The position numbers and the translations under genes were made by a program. Below are positions 1 through 8,340 of a stretch of DNA of 64,000 nt, piece after piece. Under the pieces are notes generated by a model, which did not search any database, was not told the origin of the DNA, and saw only the letters and a program-made list of their open reading frames with translations. Origin of the DNA: Rhizobiaceae bacterium (lineage in GTDB: Bacteria; Pseudomonadota; Alphaproteobacteria; Rhizobiales; Rhizobiaceae); assembly GCA_016742175.1 (NCBI GenBank), contig JACVCH010000011.1:1-64000 (forward strand). Reading direction: 5' to 3'. Position 1 is the first letter of the stretch. Each line of letters begins with the position of its first letter.

Positions 1-21
1 TAGACACACATGTTTTTTGTT

Positions 22-87
22 CAAGCAGAAGACGGCCTACCGGAAAGGATTCCGTCTCGGGGGCTCGGAGATGTGTATAAGGGACGG
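22..87 (+). other. Illumina P7/Nextera adapter contamination at contig end
   Basis: Bases 22-45 match the 24-nt Illumina P7 end with about four mismatches, 46-53 look like an 8-nt index, and 54-87 match the Nextera read-2 transposase adapter with three mismatches. The match runs in the exact adapter order (P7, index, transposon end). Bases 1-21 are low-complexity and probably also read-end artefact. Genomic sequence begins at about base 88. Proteins predicted across this stretch on either strand are spurious. Confidence 0.95.
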
Positions 88-97
88 GACCTATGTT

Positions 98-212
98 GCC
101 CCCCTCTGGCCTGCCGGCCATCTCCCCCGCATGGGGGGAGATCACGCGGTGTCGATGACGAGACTGATCTCCCCCCTCGCGGGGGAGATGCCCGGCAGGG
201 CAGAGGGGGGCG
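98..212. repeat. RIME-like palindromic repeat, family A copy 1
   Basis: A roughly 115-bp element made of two hairpins whose outer ends are also complementary: it opens with a C-rich run followed by CTCTGGCCTGCCGGCC and closes with the near-reverse complement ending in AGAGGGGGGC. The centre carries CTCCCCC/GGGGGAG arms. Four further copies lie at 14282-14396, 17466-17580, 45393-45507 and 48305-48419. The size and double-palindrome layout resemble the rhizobial RIME element; that identification is from memory. This copy lies downstream of the polyamine-type ABC ATPase gene. Confidence 0.85.
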
Positions 213-235
213 CGAAGGATCGCAACCGAACATCA

Positions 236-1297
236 TCACTCCCCCCTCAACACGCAACACTGGTCCACCACCGGCACGAGCCGCGCCGTCGCGCCGGGCT
301 CCAGCGGTTGCGACAGCGGGCCGTTGGCCAGAAGCGGGCCGGCGGGGCTTTCGCACTGGTACTGGTAGGCGCGGCCGAGATAGGTGCGCAGGCCGAGCGT
401 GACGGGGATGCCTTGTGCGTTGGGGTCCGCGGTCACGGCGAGGCCGTCCGGCCGCGCGCCGAGCACGAAATCGTCGGGGATCGGGCCGAAGCGCTCCTCG
501 CTGAACGTCAGCGCATCGCCGCCGGGTGCCAATGCCACCACCTTGCCCGCCTCGCGCGAGGTCACTTTCATCGGGATCAGGTTCTCGAAGCCGACGAAGC
601 GCGCGACGAAGGCGTTGGCCGGCTTCTGGTAGAGCACTTCGGGCGTGTCGAACTGCATGATGCGCCTGGCATTCATGATCGCCACGCGATCCGAGATCGA
701 GAACGCCTCCTCCTGGTCGTGCGTCACATAGACGGACGTCGTTCCGTTGGCGCGCTGCAACTGGCGGATTTCGACGCGCATGTCGATCCGCAGCTTGGCG
801 TCGAGGTTCGACAAGGGCTCGTCGAACATCAAAAGCGGGGGCTCGATGACGAGCGCGCGCGCCAGCGCCACGCGCTGCTTCTGACCACCCGACAGCGCGC
901 CCGGCAGCCGGTCGGCGAGCGGCGCGAGCCCGACCCGCTCCAGCATCGCCGCGGCGCGTTTGTTGCGCTCGGCCGTCGCGATCCGGCGCTGCTTCAGCCC
1001 GAAGGCGACGTTGTCGCGCACTGACAGATGCGGAAAGAGCGCGTAGTTCTGGAAGACGAGGCCGATGTCGCGCTTGTAGGCGGGAAGCCGCGTCAGGTCG
1101 CGGCCGCCCAGCGTGATCGTGCCCGAAGTCGGCTCCAGGAAGCCGGCGATCAGGCGCAGCGTCGTCGTCTTGCCGCAGCCGGATGCGCCGAGGAGCGAGA
1201 CGAGTTCGCCGGCGCCGACGGCGAGCGACAGGTCTTCCAGCACCTTCGTCGTGCCGTAATGCGCGGTGAGGTGGTCGACGGTGAGGGCCTGTGTCAT
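236..1297 (-). CDS. ABC transporter ATP-binding protein, polyamine type (PotA-like)
   Basis: A 353-residue ATPase that should energise import by the two permeases and binding protein encoded just upstream. Visible motifs are Walker A GASGCGKTT (about 37-45), the Q-loop VFQNYALFPH (81-90), signature LSGGQ (135-139), Walker B LLMFDE (155-160) and the switch histidine in VTHDQEE. The C-terminal 110 residues form a TOBE-like regulatory domain, as in PotA, UgpC and FbpC. The PotA-type gene order and the PotD/PotF-like binding protein favour spermidine/putrescine or a related small organic cation. Substrate is inferred only. It is last in the operon, 12 bp after the preceding permease, and followed by a palindromic repeat. 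Confidence 0.9.
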   Translation of the reverse strand: MTQALTVDHLTAHYGTTKVLEDLSLAVGAGELVSLLGASGCGKTTTLRLIAGFLEPTSGTITLGGRDLTRLPAYKRDIGLVFQNYALFPHLSVRDNVAFGLKQRRIATAERNKRAAAMLERVGLAPLADRLPGALSGGQKQRVALARALVIEPPLLMFDEPLSNLDAKLRIDMRVEIRQLQRANGTTSVYVTHDQEEAFSISDRVAIMNARRIMQFDTPEVLYQKPANAFVARFVGFENLIPMKVTSREAGKVVALAPGGDALTFSEERFGPIPDDFVLGARPDGLAVTADPNAQGIPVTLGLRTYLGRAYQYQCESPAGPLLANGPLSQPLEPGATARLVPVVDQCCVLRGE

Positions 1298-1309
1298 CGC
1301 GTGATTTTC

Positions 1310-2098
1310 TTACTTTGCAAGGAAGGTGAGGCCGAGCGTGCGCTCGACGATCGCCATCACGGCGACGGTCAGCAGCATCAGCAGCACCGACACCGACGCG
1401 ATGGTCGGGTCGAAGAACTGCTCGACATGGGCGAGGATCTGGATCGGCAGGGTCGAAATGCCGGGGCCGGTCAAAAAGAGCGACACCGACACGTCGTTGA
1501 TCGAGGTGATGAAGGCGAGGATGAAGGCGACGATCACGCCCGAACGCACGTTCGGTAGCACGATGGTGAAGAAGGTCTTCGCCGGCGGCGAGCCGAGGCT
1601 GATCGCGGCTTCCTCGATGGAAAAGTCGAAACCGGCAAGGCTCGCCGAGATGACGCGGATGACATAGGGCAGGACGAGGATGGTGTGCCCGATGAGCAGC
1701 GTCGGGAAGATCGGCAGGCCGGCATCGACCGCGACGGAGCGGAGCAGCGAGAACCCGATGACGATTTCCGGGATGAGGATCGGCAGCACGAACAGCGTCG
1801 ACAGCCATGACGGCAACTGGATGCGGTGCCGGTTGAGCGCATAGGCGGCCGGGATGCCGATCAGGAGCGCGATGCCGGTCGCGAGAAACGCGATCTGGAG
1901 GCTGGTGACGATCGTGCGGCGGAAGGCGGCGACCTCGAAGATGTTCTCGAACCAGCGCAGCGTCAGGCCTTGCGGCGGGAAGGTCAGGTAGCTCGTGTCC
2001 GACAGCGCCGCGCCGAAGACGATGATCAGCGGCCCGATCAGGAACAAATAGACGGCGATCGTCAGCGCGATCAGGGCGGGGTGCGGGCGCGCGGTCAT
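1310..2098 (-). CDS. ABC transporter permease (PotC-like)
   Basis: A 262-residue inner-membrane permease starting MTARPHPALIALT, with about six hydrophobic helices and the binding-protein-dependent transport motif near EEAAISLGSPPAKTF, where the EAA loop contacts the ATPase. The first helix (VYLFLIGPLIIVFGAAL) and overall length fit the PotC/YdcV type. Its ATG shares one base with the TGA of the upstream permease (TGATG), which signals translational coupling. An open frame continues upstream to about 2755, but that part is shadow reading of the other permease, so the coupled ATG was chosen. Confidence 0.88.
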   Translation of the reverse strand: MTARPHPALIALTIAVYLFLIGPLIIVFGAALSDTSYLTFPPQGLTLRWFENIFEVAAFRRTIVTSLQIAFLATGIALLIGIPAAYALNRHRIQLPSWLSTLFVLPILIPEIVIGFSLLRSVAVDAGLPIFPTLLIGHTILVLPYVIRVISASLAGFDFSIEEAAISLGSPPAKTFFTIVLPNVRSGVIVAFILAFITSINDVSVSLFLTGPGISTLPIQILAHVEQFFDPTIASVSVLLMLLTVAVMAIVERTLGLTFLAK

Positions 2099-3015
2099 CA
2101 GGCCGCCATCGGGTTGAGGCGCCGCGCGGTGCGGCTCATGAGAAGGACGACGGCGATGGTGATCACCACCATGATCGTCGCCACCGTCGAGGCGCCGACC
2201 CAGTCGAACGCGACCATGGCGCGCTGGTGCATCAGCGTGCCCATCACCATCTGCCGGTCGCCGCCGAGGAGCTGCGGCGTCGCATAGGCGGTGAAGGAGC
2301 CGGTGAAGACCAGCACCGCGCCGACGATCAGGCCCGGCACGGCGAGCGGGAAGATCACCTGCCGGAACGTCGCCGCCGGCGTCGCGCCGAGCGAGGCCGA
2401 GGCCTGCACCACGTCGTCGGGGATGTTTTCGAGGACGCCGACCAGTGTCAGGATCATCAGCGGCACGAAGAGATAGACCATTGCCACCACCACCGACCAC
2501 TGCGTGTAGAGCATCGCGAAGGGCTGGTCGGCGATGCCGGTCCACAGGAGGAAAGAATTCAGGATGCCCTCGCGGCCGAGGATGATCAGCCAGGCGAAGG
2601 AGCGCACGACGACGCCCGTCAGGAGCGGGAAGACGGCGGCGATGATGAGAAGGCTCTTCAGCCTGTCCGGCGCCTTGGAGACGACATAGGCGGCGAGGAA
2701 GCCGATGACGAGCGAGATCGCGGTCGTCGCCAGCGAGATCTCGATCGTGCGCCACAGGACGGTGCGTCTAAAGCCGCTCGAAAAGAACGTCAGGTAGGGC
2801 GCAAGCACCCCGCCCTCGTCGGCGAAGGTCGTCGCGATGGTGATCGCGACCGGAACCACGAGGAAGAGCAGGATGACGAGCGTCGCCGGCGTCGACAGCG
2901 ACCAGCCGGCAAATCGTTTCAGGATCGTCTGCACGTCGATATCCGTCCAAGCATGGTCGCGCTCTTTGCCGGTTGGAAATGCGGATGCGGGACGCGCAGC
3001 TCGCGCGTCCCGCAT
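2098..3015 (-). CDS. ABC transporter permease (PotB-like)
   Basis: A 305-residue permease, the first of the pair. After about 35 polar residues come a first helix (TLVILLFLVVPVAITIATTF) and further membrane segments, with an EAA-type loop at DDVVQASASLGATPAATF. It should form the heterodimeric channel with the downstream permease. No good ribosome-binding site precedes the ATG at 3015; a TTG three bases earlier and an in-frame GTG near residue 29 are alternatives, so the N-terminus is uncertain. The gene lies 33 bp after the binding-protein gene. Confidence 0.85.
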   Translation of the reverse strand: MRDARAARPASAFPTGKERDHAWTDIDVQTILKRFAGWSLSTPATLVILLFLVVPVAITIATTFADEGGVLAPYLTFFSSGFRRTVLWRTIEISLATTAISLVIGFLAAYVVSKAPDRLKSLLIIAAVFPLLTGVVVRSFAWLIILGREGILNSFLLWTGIADQPFAMLYTQWSVVVAMVYLFVPLMILTLVGVLENIPDDVVQASASLGATPAATFRQVIFPLAVPGLIVGAVLVFTGSFTAYATPQLLGGDRQMVMGTLMHQRAMVAFDWVGASTVATIMVVITIAVVLLMSRTARRLNPMAA

Positions 3016-3048
3016 CAAGCGGTCAGGATGGAATGCTCAAGCCCCGGC

Positions 3049-4074
3049 TCACATGCCGAAGACTTCGCTCCAGCGTTCCAGCCACTCGTCCTTGGCGGCG
3101 TTCATCTTGGCGTAGTCGACCCGCTGCAGGCCGGCGATCTCCTCGGCGCCGTAGGTCCACTGCTCGGCCGCTTCCGGCGCGATTTCGAGGCCCTCGACGA
3201 CCGGCGCGTCGACGCCGTTCTCGGCCAGCGTCTTTTGCGTTTCCGGGTCGAGGATGAAGTTGATGAACTCGTGCGCGAGGTCCGGATTGGCCGCGCCGAC
3301 AGGGATGTTCACCGTGTTCAGCGTGGCGATGTCGCCTTCCTCGAGATCGGCCCAGACGATTGTCGGCACGGCGGCCTGCAACTGACCGAGCGTGAAGTCC
3401 TGCGCGATCGAGGTGGTGACCTCGCCGGTGGAGAACAGATTGATCATCTCGGAGCCGGTATTGTAATTCTTCACGACGTTGGGCGCGAGCGCCGCCAGTT
3501 CCTCGAAGGCGGGGCCGGAATCCTCGAAGACGTCGGTGCCGGCCTTTTCGCCGGCCTTCATGACGACCATCGGGCCGGCGGTCGTGGTGATGCCGGGAAG
3601 CGAGAGCTGGCTCGCCATGTCCTCGCGCCACAGATCGTTCCACGAGGTGATCGGGTCGGTCACCTTGGCGCTGTCATAGACGATGCCGACGCGGCCGATC
3701 GTGTAGGCCGGGCCGAATTCGCCCTGCGGCGCCTGCGCGAGTTCGTACAGGCCGTCGATGTTCGGCACCTTGGCGCGGTCGATCGGCATGAACAGGTCTT
3801 CCTCGGCGCCGATCTGCGAGAAGGCGTCGGTCAGGTAGATCACGTCGACGCCGCCCTGGCGCAGGCGGATCTTGTTCAGCCGGTCGGCATTGTTGCCGGT
3901 CTCGAACACCAGTTCGCAGCCGCATTGTTCCTGGAAGGGCTGGACGATGAACTGGTCGAGCTTCTCGCCGTTGAAGCCCCACCAGGAGATCGTCAGCGTC
4001 TCGGAAAGCGCGGGCGCGGTCGCGGCGGCAAGCGCAAGCCCGGACGCGCCGGCCATTACCATCAGTCTTTTCAT
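3049..4074 (-). CDS. Periplasmic substrate-binding protein, polyamine type (PotD/PotF-like)
   Basis: A 341-residue exported protein. The N-terminus MKRLMVMAGASGLALAAATA is a classical signal peptide, probably cut after APALSE. The mature start, LTISWWGFNGEKLDQFIV, has the PotD/PotF-like beginning, and the VIYLTDAFSQIG and YTIGRVGIVYD segments fit the type-2 binding-protein fold. It would deliver ligand to the permeases. It is the first gene of the four-gene operon. The ligand is not readable from sequence; polyamines or related amines are favoured by family and by the window's amine-handling genes. Confidence 0.85.
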   Translation of the reverse strand: MKRLMVMAGASGLALAAATAPALSETLTISWWGFNGEKLDQFIVQPFQEQCGCELVFETGNNADRLNKIRLRQGGVDVIYLTDAFSQIGAEEDLFMPIDRAKVPNIDGLYELAQAPQGEFGPAYTIGRVGIVYDSAKVTDPITSWNDLWREDMASQLSLPGITTTAGPMVVMKAGEKAGTDVFEDSGPAFEELAALAPNVVKNYNTGSEMINLFSTGEVTTSIAQDFTLGQLQAAVPTIVWADLEEGDIATLNTVNIPVGAANPDLAHEFINFILDPETQKTLAENGVDAPVVEGLEIAPEAAEQWTYGAEEIAGLQRVDYAKMNAAKDEWLERWSEVFGM

Positions 4075-4221
4075 TGTCAGCCTCTTGAGGGTTCGACGGC
4101 GCCTGGCCCCAACCGGGCGCCCTTAGACCAAAGTCTATTTTTCCGCCCACCCGCCTGCAAGCCCAAAGAAAGGGCATCACTGGCCCAGCCAAACGGCAAC
4201 CCTAGTCCCAGGCTCGTCCCT

Positions 4222-5532
4222 TCACGCGAGCGCCGCCTGCCGCGTCTCGACGTCGATCGCCCGCGCCGCGATCGCCGCGATCAGGAGCAGCGCGGCGAAA
4301 AGGCCGATCGCCGCCGCCGTGCTCTGGATGAAGAGATAGACGAGGACGGAAGGCGCCAATAGCCCGCCGAGCCGCGCCATCGCGCCCGCCGCGCCCATAC
4401 CCGTCGCGCGCGACGCGGTCGGGTAGAGTTCCGGCGTGAAGGCGTAGAGCGCGCCCCAGGTGCCGAGCAGCGCGAAGCTCATGATCAGGAGCGCCGCGGC
4501 GATCAGGGCAGGGGTGCTGGCCACCACGAACAGCGCGCAGCCCGCCGCGCTCAGCACCAGGAACCGCGTCAGCGTCGCGCGCCGGCCCCATTTCTCGACG
4601 CCATAGGCGGCAAGCGCATAGCCGGGAATCTGCGCCAGCGCGACGAGGACGAGGAAACCGTAGCCGCGCACGAAACCGAAGCCCTCGGTCGCCAGTTTCG
4701 CCGGCATCCAGGCGAAGATGCCGTAATAGGAGATCGAGACGAGGAACCAGCAGGCCAGGATCAGGATCGTGCGGCGGCGCAGTTCCGGCGAGAACAGCCC
4801 GACGCTCCTTGCCGCCGGCATCGCTGTCAGCGGCGTTGCGCCGAGCGGCGTCTTGCCGTTGGCGACGAGCACCTTGTCCATCACCGCGCGCGCCTCGGGC
4901 TCCTTGCCCTCGCGCATCAGGTGCATCGGCGACTCGGGAATCCAGAAGCGCAGGAAGATGCCGACGATGGCCGGCAGGGCGGTGACGAAGAAGATCACCC
5001 GCCAGGCGTCCGCGATGCCGGCCGAGGCCGCCGCCCACGCCGTCAGCGCGACGGCGACGGTGCCGACGGCCCAGAACCCTTCGAGTGCCACCAGCCAGCG
5101 TCCGCGCCGCGAGGGCGGCAGGAACTCGGCCATCATCGCATAGTCGACCGGCAGCGTGCCGCCCACAGCGATGCCGGTCATGAAGCGCAGGAAGAGCAGC
5201 GTCTGGAAGTCCGGCGCGAAGGCCGAGGCGAGGCCGAAGACGGCGTCCATCGCGACCGTGCCGATCAGGATGCGCCGGCGCCCGAAGCGATCCGCCAGCC
5301 GGCCGAAGACGGCGGCGCCGATCAGCATGCCGAGGAAGAACAGCGTGCCTGTCTGCAATGCCTGCGGCACCGTCAACCCGAAGGTCGCCGCGATCGAGGC
5401 CGCGGTGAAGCCCACCGCCAGAACCTGCATCGCGTCGGCCGTCCACACCAGTCCGAAAACGCCGAGAAGCCTCTTCTGGAACGGCCCCGTGCCGCCCCGC
5501 TCCAGAACCGCGTCGATCGTCGTAGCCGTCAT
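4222..5532 (-). CDS. MFS transporter (NiaP/sugar-porter-like)
   Basis: A 436-residue major facilitator protein with 12 predicted helices in two halves. The loop 2-3 signature GRLADRFGRRRILIG is intact, and FLRFMTGIAVGGTLPVDYA matches the sugar porter/NiaP/SV2-like subgroup, as does PESPMHLMREGKEPEARAVM after helix 6. These proteins exchange small organic acids, vitamins or sugars with protons. The gene is on the same strand as the polyamine-type transporter but 147 bp upstream of its binding-protein gene, so it is probably a separate unit. The substrate is unknown. Confidence 0.85.
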   Translation of the reverse strand: MTATTIDAVLERGGTGPFQKRLLGVFGLVWTADAMQVLAVGFTAASIAATFGLTVPQALQTGTLFFLGMLIGAAVFGRLADRFGRRRILIGTVAMDAVFGLASAFAPDFQTLLFLRFMTGIAVGGTLPVDYAMMAEFLPPSRRGRWLVALEGFWAVGTVAVALTAWAAASAGIADAWRVIFFVTALPAIVGIFLRFWIPESPMHLMREGKEPEARAVMDKVLVANGKTPLGATPLTAMPAARSVGLFSPELRRRTILILACWFLVSISYYGIFAWMPAKLATEGFGFVRGYGFLVLVALAQIPGYALAAYGVEKWGRRATLTRFLVLSAAGCALFVVASTPALIAAALLIMSFALLGTWGALYAFTPELYPTASRATGMGAAGAMARLGGLLAPSVLVYLFIQSTAAAIGLFAALLLIAAIAARAIDVETRQAALA

Positions 5533-5645
5533 AAGAAATCCCCCAAAACTGTGAGCGTCGCTCTAGGGTGGATGTGAGAATTTGTCGAGGCCCGGAATGC
5601 CCCGCGCGTCGCTTTCAACCCCACATGGCAGTCGAGACATTAACC

Positions 5646-5653
5646 TTAACCAT
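5646..5653 (+). promoter_or_regulatory. Possible CtrA half-site TTAACCAT
   Basis: The octamer matches the half-site type used by the alphaproteobacterial cell-cycle regulator CtrA and is preceded by another TTAACC. It lies in an unusually AT-rich 100-bp stretch between the MFS gene and the FeeM-like gene. A more complete CtrA-like site lies 53 bp downstream. Confidence 0.35.
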
Positions 5654-5705
5654 AGGTAAATGATTCGATTCGCAGTTTCGGGGTTTTGGAACAGTCAAGA
5701 CAGGG

Positions 5706-5720
5706 TTAGCATCCTGTTAA
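5706..5720 (+). promoter_or_regulatory. Candidate CtrA site TTAG-N7-TTAA
   Basis: TTAG at 5706-5709 and TTAA at 5717-5720 are separated by seven bases, one mismatch from the CtrA consensus TTAA-N7-TTAA. It lies 22 bp upstream of the FeeM-like start codon, where a bound regulator would cover the promoter or transcription start. Motif match only; no binding evidence. Confidence 0.4.
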
Positions 5721-5742
5721 TGGCGGTACGGGGGAATGCGGC

Positions 5743-6519
5743 ATGACAGGACAGGCAGCGGCGCTGCGAGCCGAGACGGATGGCGGTTCCGTTTTGGGCG
5801 ATGTACAGGGTTCGGCATTCGCGCGCAGCGTGTCTGCACTTCTGGAACGGACGGAGTACCGGCGCTGCGAAAGCGGCGAGGATCTCGAGGCGATCTATCG
5901 CCTGCGCTTCAAGGCCTACAAGGCCTACGGCCTCGTCGGCGAGGCGGAGAACGAGCGCATTTCCGATGCGATGGACGACACGCCCAACAGTTACCGCTTC
6001 GGCGTCTTCATCGACGGCGAGCTCGTCTCCACCGTGCGCCTCCACCACATCACCGCCGCCGAGCCCTGGGGGCCGGTCATGCGCGTCTATTCCGACATGC
6101 TGGAGCCGCGGCTCGCCGCCGGCGAGACCTTCGTCAATCCGGGCCAGTTCACGGCCGATCCGTCGGTCGCCGGTTCGTTCCGCCTTTTGCCTTACCTGAC
6201 GCTGCGCCTCGCGGTGATCGCCAACACCTATTTCGACTCCACGAGCTGCGTGTGCCTCATCCGCGACGAGCACGTTGCCTTCTACAAGCGCATCTTCGGC
6301 TCCGCGCAGGTCGGGCTCGCGCGGCCCTATCCGCCCTTCACCGTGCCGGTCATGCTCTACGAATCGAACTGCGAGGAGAACATGGCGAAGACGGTCGCGC
6401 GCTATCCGTTCTTCCGCTCGACGGCGGCCGAGCGTCGGCTTCTCTTCCAGCGCCCCGAACGCGGCGAACTGACGCCGCTCACCGTCCTGCCGACGGCGAA
6501 GTACCGCGCCGCGGCCTGA
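5743..6519 (+). CDS. FeeM-like N-acyl amino acid / acyl-homoserine-lactone synthase-type acyltransferase
   Basis: A 258-residue GNAT-fold protein. The region YRRCESGEDLEAIYRLRFKA (about 39-58) and the following acidic and strand segments (VFIDGELVSTVRLH, FVNPGQFTAD) resemble the FeeM family, which joins acyl chains from acyl carrier protein to amino acids and is a distant relative of LuxI-type autoinducer synthases. Cytoplasmic; no signal peptide. The start is supported by GGGGGAA seven bases upstream. No luxR gene adjoins it, so a quorum-sensing role is not supported. The acyl chain and acceptor are unknown. Two CtrA-like motifs lie upstream. Confidence 0.7.
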   Translation: MTGQAAALRAETDGGSVLGDVQGSAFARSVSALLERTEYRRCESGEDLEAIYRLRFKAYKAYGLVGEAENERISDAMDDTPNSYRFGVFIDGELVSTVRLHHITAAEPWGPVMRVYSDMLEPRLAAGETFVNPGQFTADPSVAGSFRLLPYLTLRLAVIANTYFDSTSCVCLIRDEHVAFYKRIFGSAQVGLARPYPPFTVPVMLYESNCEENMAKTVARYPFFRSTAAERRLLFQRPERGELTPLTVLPTAKYRAAA

Positions 6520-6596
6520 GGACCGGCGCGCCGTATGGTTGCCGTTCAAGCATTCACGTCTAGATTGGTCCGCAGAGGGACCATCATCCAGGAATC

Positions 6597-6746
6597 ATGT
6601 TCATGCCCGATCTCGCACTCACCCCGCTGATCTCGCTCATCGCCGGCGTCGTCATCCTGATCATGCCGCGGCTTTTGAACTACATCGTCGCGCTCTACCT
6701 GATCGTGATCGGCCTGATCGGCCTCTTCCCCGACATCGCGGGATAG
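6597..6746 (+). CDS. DUF3096 family membrane miniprotein
   Basis: A 49-residue protein starting MFMPDLALTPLISLIAGVVI, almost entirely two hydrophobic helices split by a short PRLLNY turn and ending GLFPDIAG. This matches the small DUF3096 proteins that are widespread in proteobacteria and have no known role. AGGA lies six to nine bases before the ATG at 6597; an ATG two codons later (6603) is also possible. It sits 77 bp after the FeeM-like gene, and a small hairpin with GGTCC/GGACC arms lies between them. Confidence 0.75.
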   Translation: MFMPDLALTPLISLIAGVVILIMPRLLNYIVALYLIVIGLIGLFPDIAG

Positions 6747-6839
6747 GCGCGCCAACGCCGCTTTCCGCGACAATCCTGCCATTGCCCTCAATCACGCTTT
6801 TCGTTATCAGCGAACGACAGAATTGCGAGGGAGCCTTCC

Positions 6840-7067
6840 ATGGCAGAAGAACATCATTCCGGCCCGCTCGAAATGGGCGCGGAAATGGACTATCACGAGC
6901 ACGAGAAGACCTATTCGCTCTTCCTCGAAATGGCGAAGTACGGCACGCTCGCCGTCGCGGCGCTCCTGATCGCGATGGCCTTCGGCTTCTTCACCGCCGC
7001 CGGCTTCATCTCGTCGACTATCCTCTTCCTGCTCATCTGCGGCCTCGGCGCGTTCCTTCTGCGCTGA
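6840..7067 (+). CDS. aa3-type cytochrome c oxidase subunit IV
   Basis: A 75-residue membrane protein. A polar start rich in His and Glu is followed by MDYHEHEKTYSLFLEMAKYG, the conserved segment of the bacterial aa3 oxidase subunit IV family, then one or two membrane helices. It is an accessory subunit of the terminal oxidase at the inner membrane; the main cox genes are not in this window. In many Rhizobiales this gene immediately precedes pntA, as it does here. GAGGGAG supports the start. Confidence 0.88.
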   Translation: MAEEHHSGPLEMGAEMDYHEHEKTYSLFLEMAKYGTLAVAALLIAMAFGFFTAAGFISSTILFLLICGLGAFLLR

Positions 7068-7075
7068 AATCCGCA

Positions 7076-7097
7076 CCGGCGGAGGTCGCTCCGCCGG
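7076..7097 (+). other. Strong hairpin between oxidase subunit IV gene and pntA
   Basis: CCGGCGGAG and CTCCGCCGG form a perfect 9-bp stem with a four-base GTCG loop. There is no T tract, so it is not a convincing intrinsic terminator; it may stabilise the upstream mRNA end or attenuate read-through into pntA. Confidence 0.5.
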
Positions 7098-7128
7098 GCA
7101 GTGAAGATCGGCAGTCGGGGAGGGGCAC

Positions 7129-8340
7129 ATGTCGCAGATCGTTTTCGTACCTAGGGAAGTCGAGGGAGGAGAGCCGCGCGTCGCGGCCTCGCCCGATACC
7201 GTCAAGCGGCTGAAGGGGCTCGGCCTCGATGTCGTCGTCGAGGCCGGCGCGGGCACCGCCTCGCGCATCCCCGATGCAGAGTTCGAGAAGGCCGGCGCGC
7301 GGATCGGCTCGGCCGCCGATGCATCGTCCGCCGATGTCGTCCTCAAGGTCCGGCGCCCGAACGACGCCGAACTCAAGACCTACAAGAAGGGTGCCGCGGT
7401 CATCGCCGCGATGGACCCCTACGGCAACGACGCCGCCGTCGCCGCCATGGCGAAGGCCGGCATCTCCGCCTTCGCGATGGAGTTCATGCCGCGCATCACG
7501 CGCGCCCAGTCGATGGACATCCTGTCCAGTCAGGCCAATCTCGCCGGCTACCAGGCCGTCGTCGACGCGGCCGCCGAATACGACCGCGCGCTGCCGATGA
7601 TGATGACGGCGGCCGGCACCGTGCCCGCCGCCAAGGTGTTCATCATGGGCGTCGGCGTCGCCGGCCTGCAGGCGATCGCCACCGCGCGCCGCATGGGCGC
7701 CGTCGTCACCGCGACGGACGTTCGCCCCGCCGCCAAGGAACAGGTCGCCTCGCTCGGCGCCAAGTTCCTCGCCGTCGAGGACGAGGAGTTCAAGGCGGCC
7801 GAGACCGCCGGCGGCTACGCCAAGGAAATGTCCAAGGAGTACCAGGCGAAGCAGGCCGCGCTGACGGCCGAGCACATCGCCAAGCAGGACATCGTCATCA
7901 CCACCGCGCTGATCCCCGGTCGGCCCGCGCCGCGCCTCGTTTCGGGCGAGATGGTCGCCTCGATGAAGCCCGGCTCCGTCATCGTCGACCTCGCGGTCGA
8001 GCGCGGCGGCAATGTCGAGGGCGCGAAGGCGGGCGAAGTCGTGACGAGCGCCAACGGCGTCAAGATCGTCGGCCATCTCAACATGGCCGGCCGCGTCGCC
8101 GCTTCCGCCTCGCTGCTCTACGCCAGGAACCTCTTCGCCTTCCTCGAGACGCTGGTCGACAAGGAAACGAAGACGCTCGCGATCAAGCCGGACGAGGAAC
8201 TGGTCAAGGCGACGCTCCTGACCCATGAGGGCAATATCGTCCACGCGAATTTCGCCAAGGCCGAGGCTGCGCCTGCCGAGGCGCCAGAGCCCCAGCCCCA
8301 GCCAAAGCCGAAATCCGCTTCGAAGAAGGGGGATGCGTGA
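7129..8340 (+). CDS. pntA: NAD(P) transhydrogenase subunit alpha, part 1
   Basis: A 403-residue protein carrying domain I, the NAD(H)-binding part of proton-translocating transhydrogenase, which uses the proton gradient to reduce NADP with NADH. It begins [20 protein letters not shown], typical of the AlaDH/PntA N-terminus, and has the nucleotide fold [19 protein letters not shown] and the [20 protein letters not shown] segment. The C-terminus is a Pro/Lys-rich tail without membrane helices, which are supplied by the next gene. This three-gene split is the usual alphaproteobacterial form. The TGA overlaps the next ATG (TGATG). Confidence 0.95.
   Translation: MSQIVFVPREVEGGEPRVAASPDTVKRLKGLGLDVVVEAGAGTASRIPDAEFEKAGARIGSAADASSADVVLKVRRPNDAELKTYKKGAAVIAAMDPYGNDAAVAAMAKAGISAFAMEFMPRITRAQSMDILSSQANLAGYQAVVDAAAEYDRALPMMMTAAGTVPAAKVFIMGVGVAGLQAIATARRMGAVVTATDVRPAAKEQVASLGAKFLAVEDEEFKAAETAGGYAKEMSKEYQAKQAALTAEHIAKQDIVITTALIPGRPAPRLVSGEMVASMKPGSVIVDLAVERGGNVEGAKAGEVVTSANGVKIVGHLNMAGRVAASASLLYARNLFAFLETLVDKETKTLAIKPDEELVKATLLTHEGNIVHANFAKAEAAPAEAPEPQPQPKPKSASKKGDA

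Noticed and set aside
17-1024. An open frame starting in the first bases with a KQKTAY-type N-terminus
   Set aside because: The N-terminus is translated adapter and the remainder is antisense to the ABC ATPase.
2227-4362. A long open frame on the plus strand opposite the ABC permease and binding-protein genes
   Set aside because: High-GC antisense shadow: the translation is Arg/Asp/Gly-rich with no recognisable domain, and the minus-strand genes have clear motifs.
5743-6519. Classical LuxI quorum-sensing synthase
   Set aside because: Layout is FeeM-like and there is no luxR neighbour, so a quorum-sensing role was not assigned.
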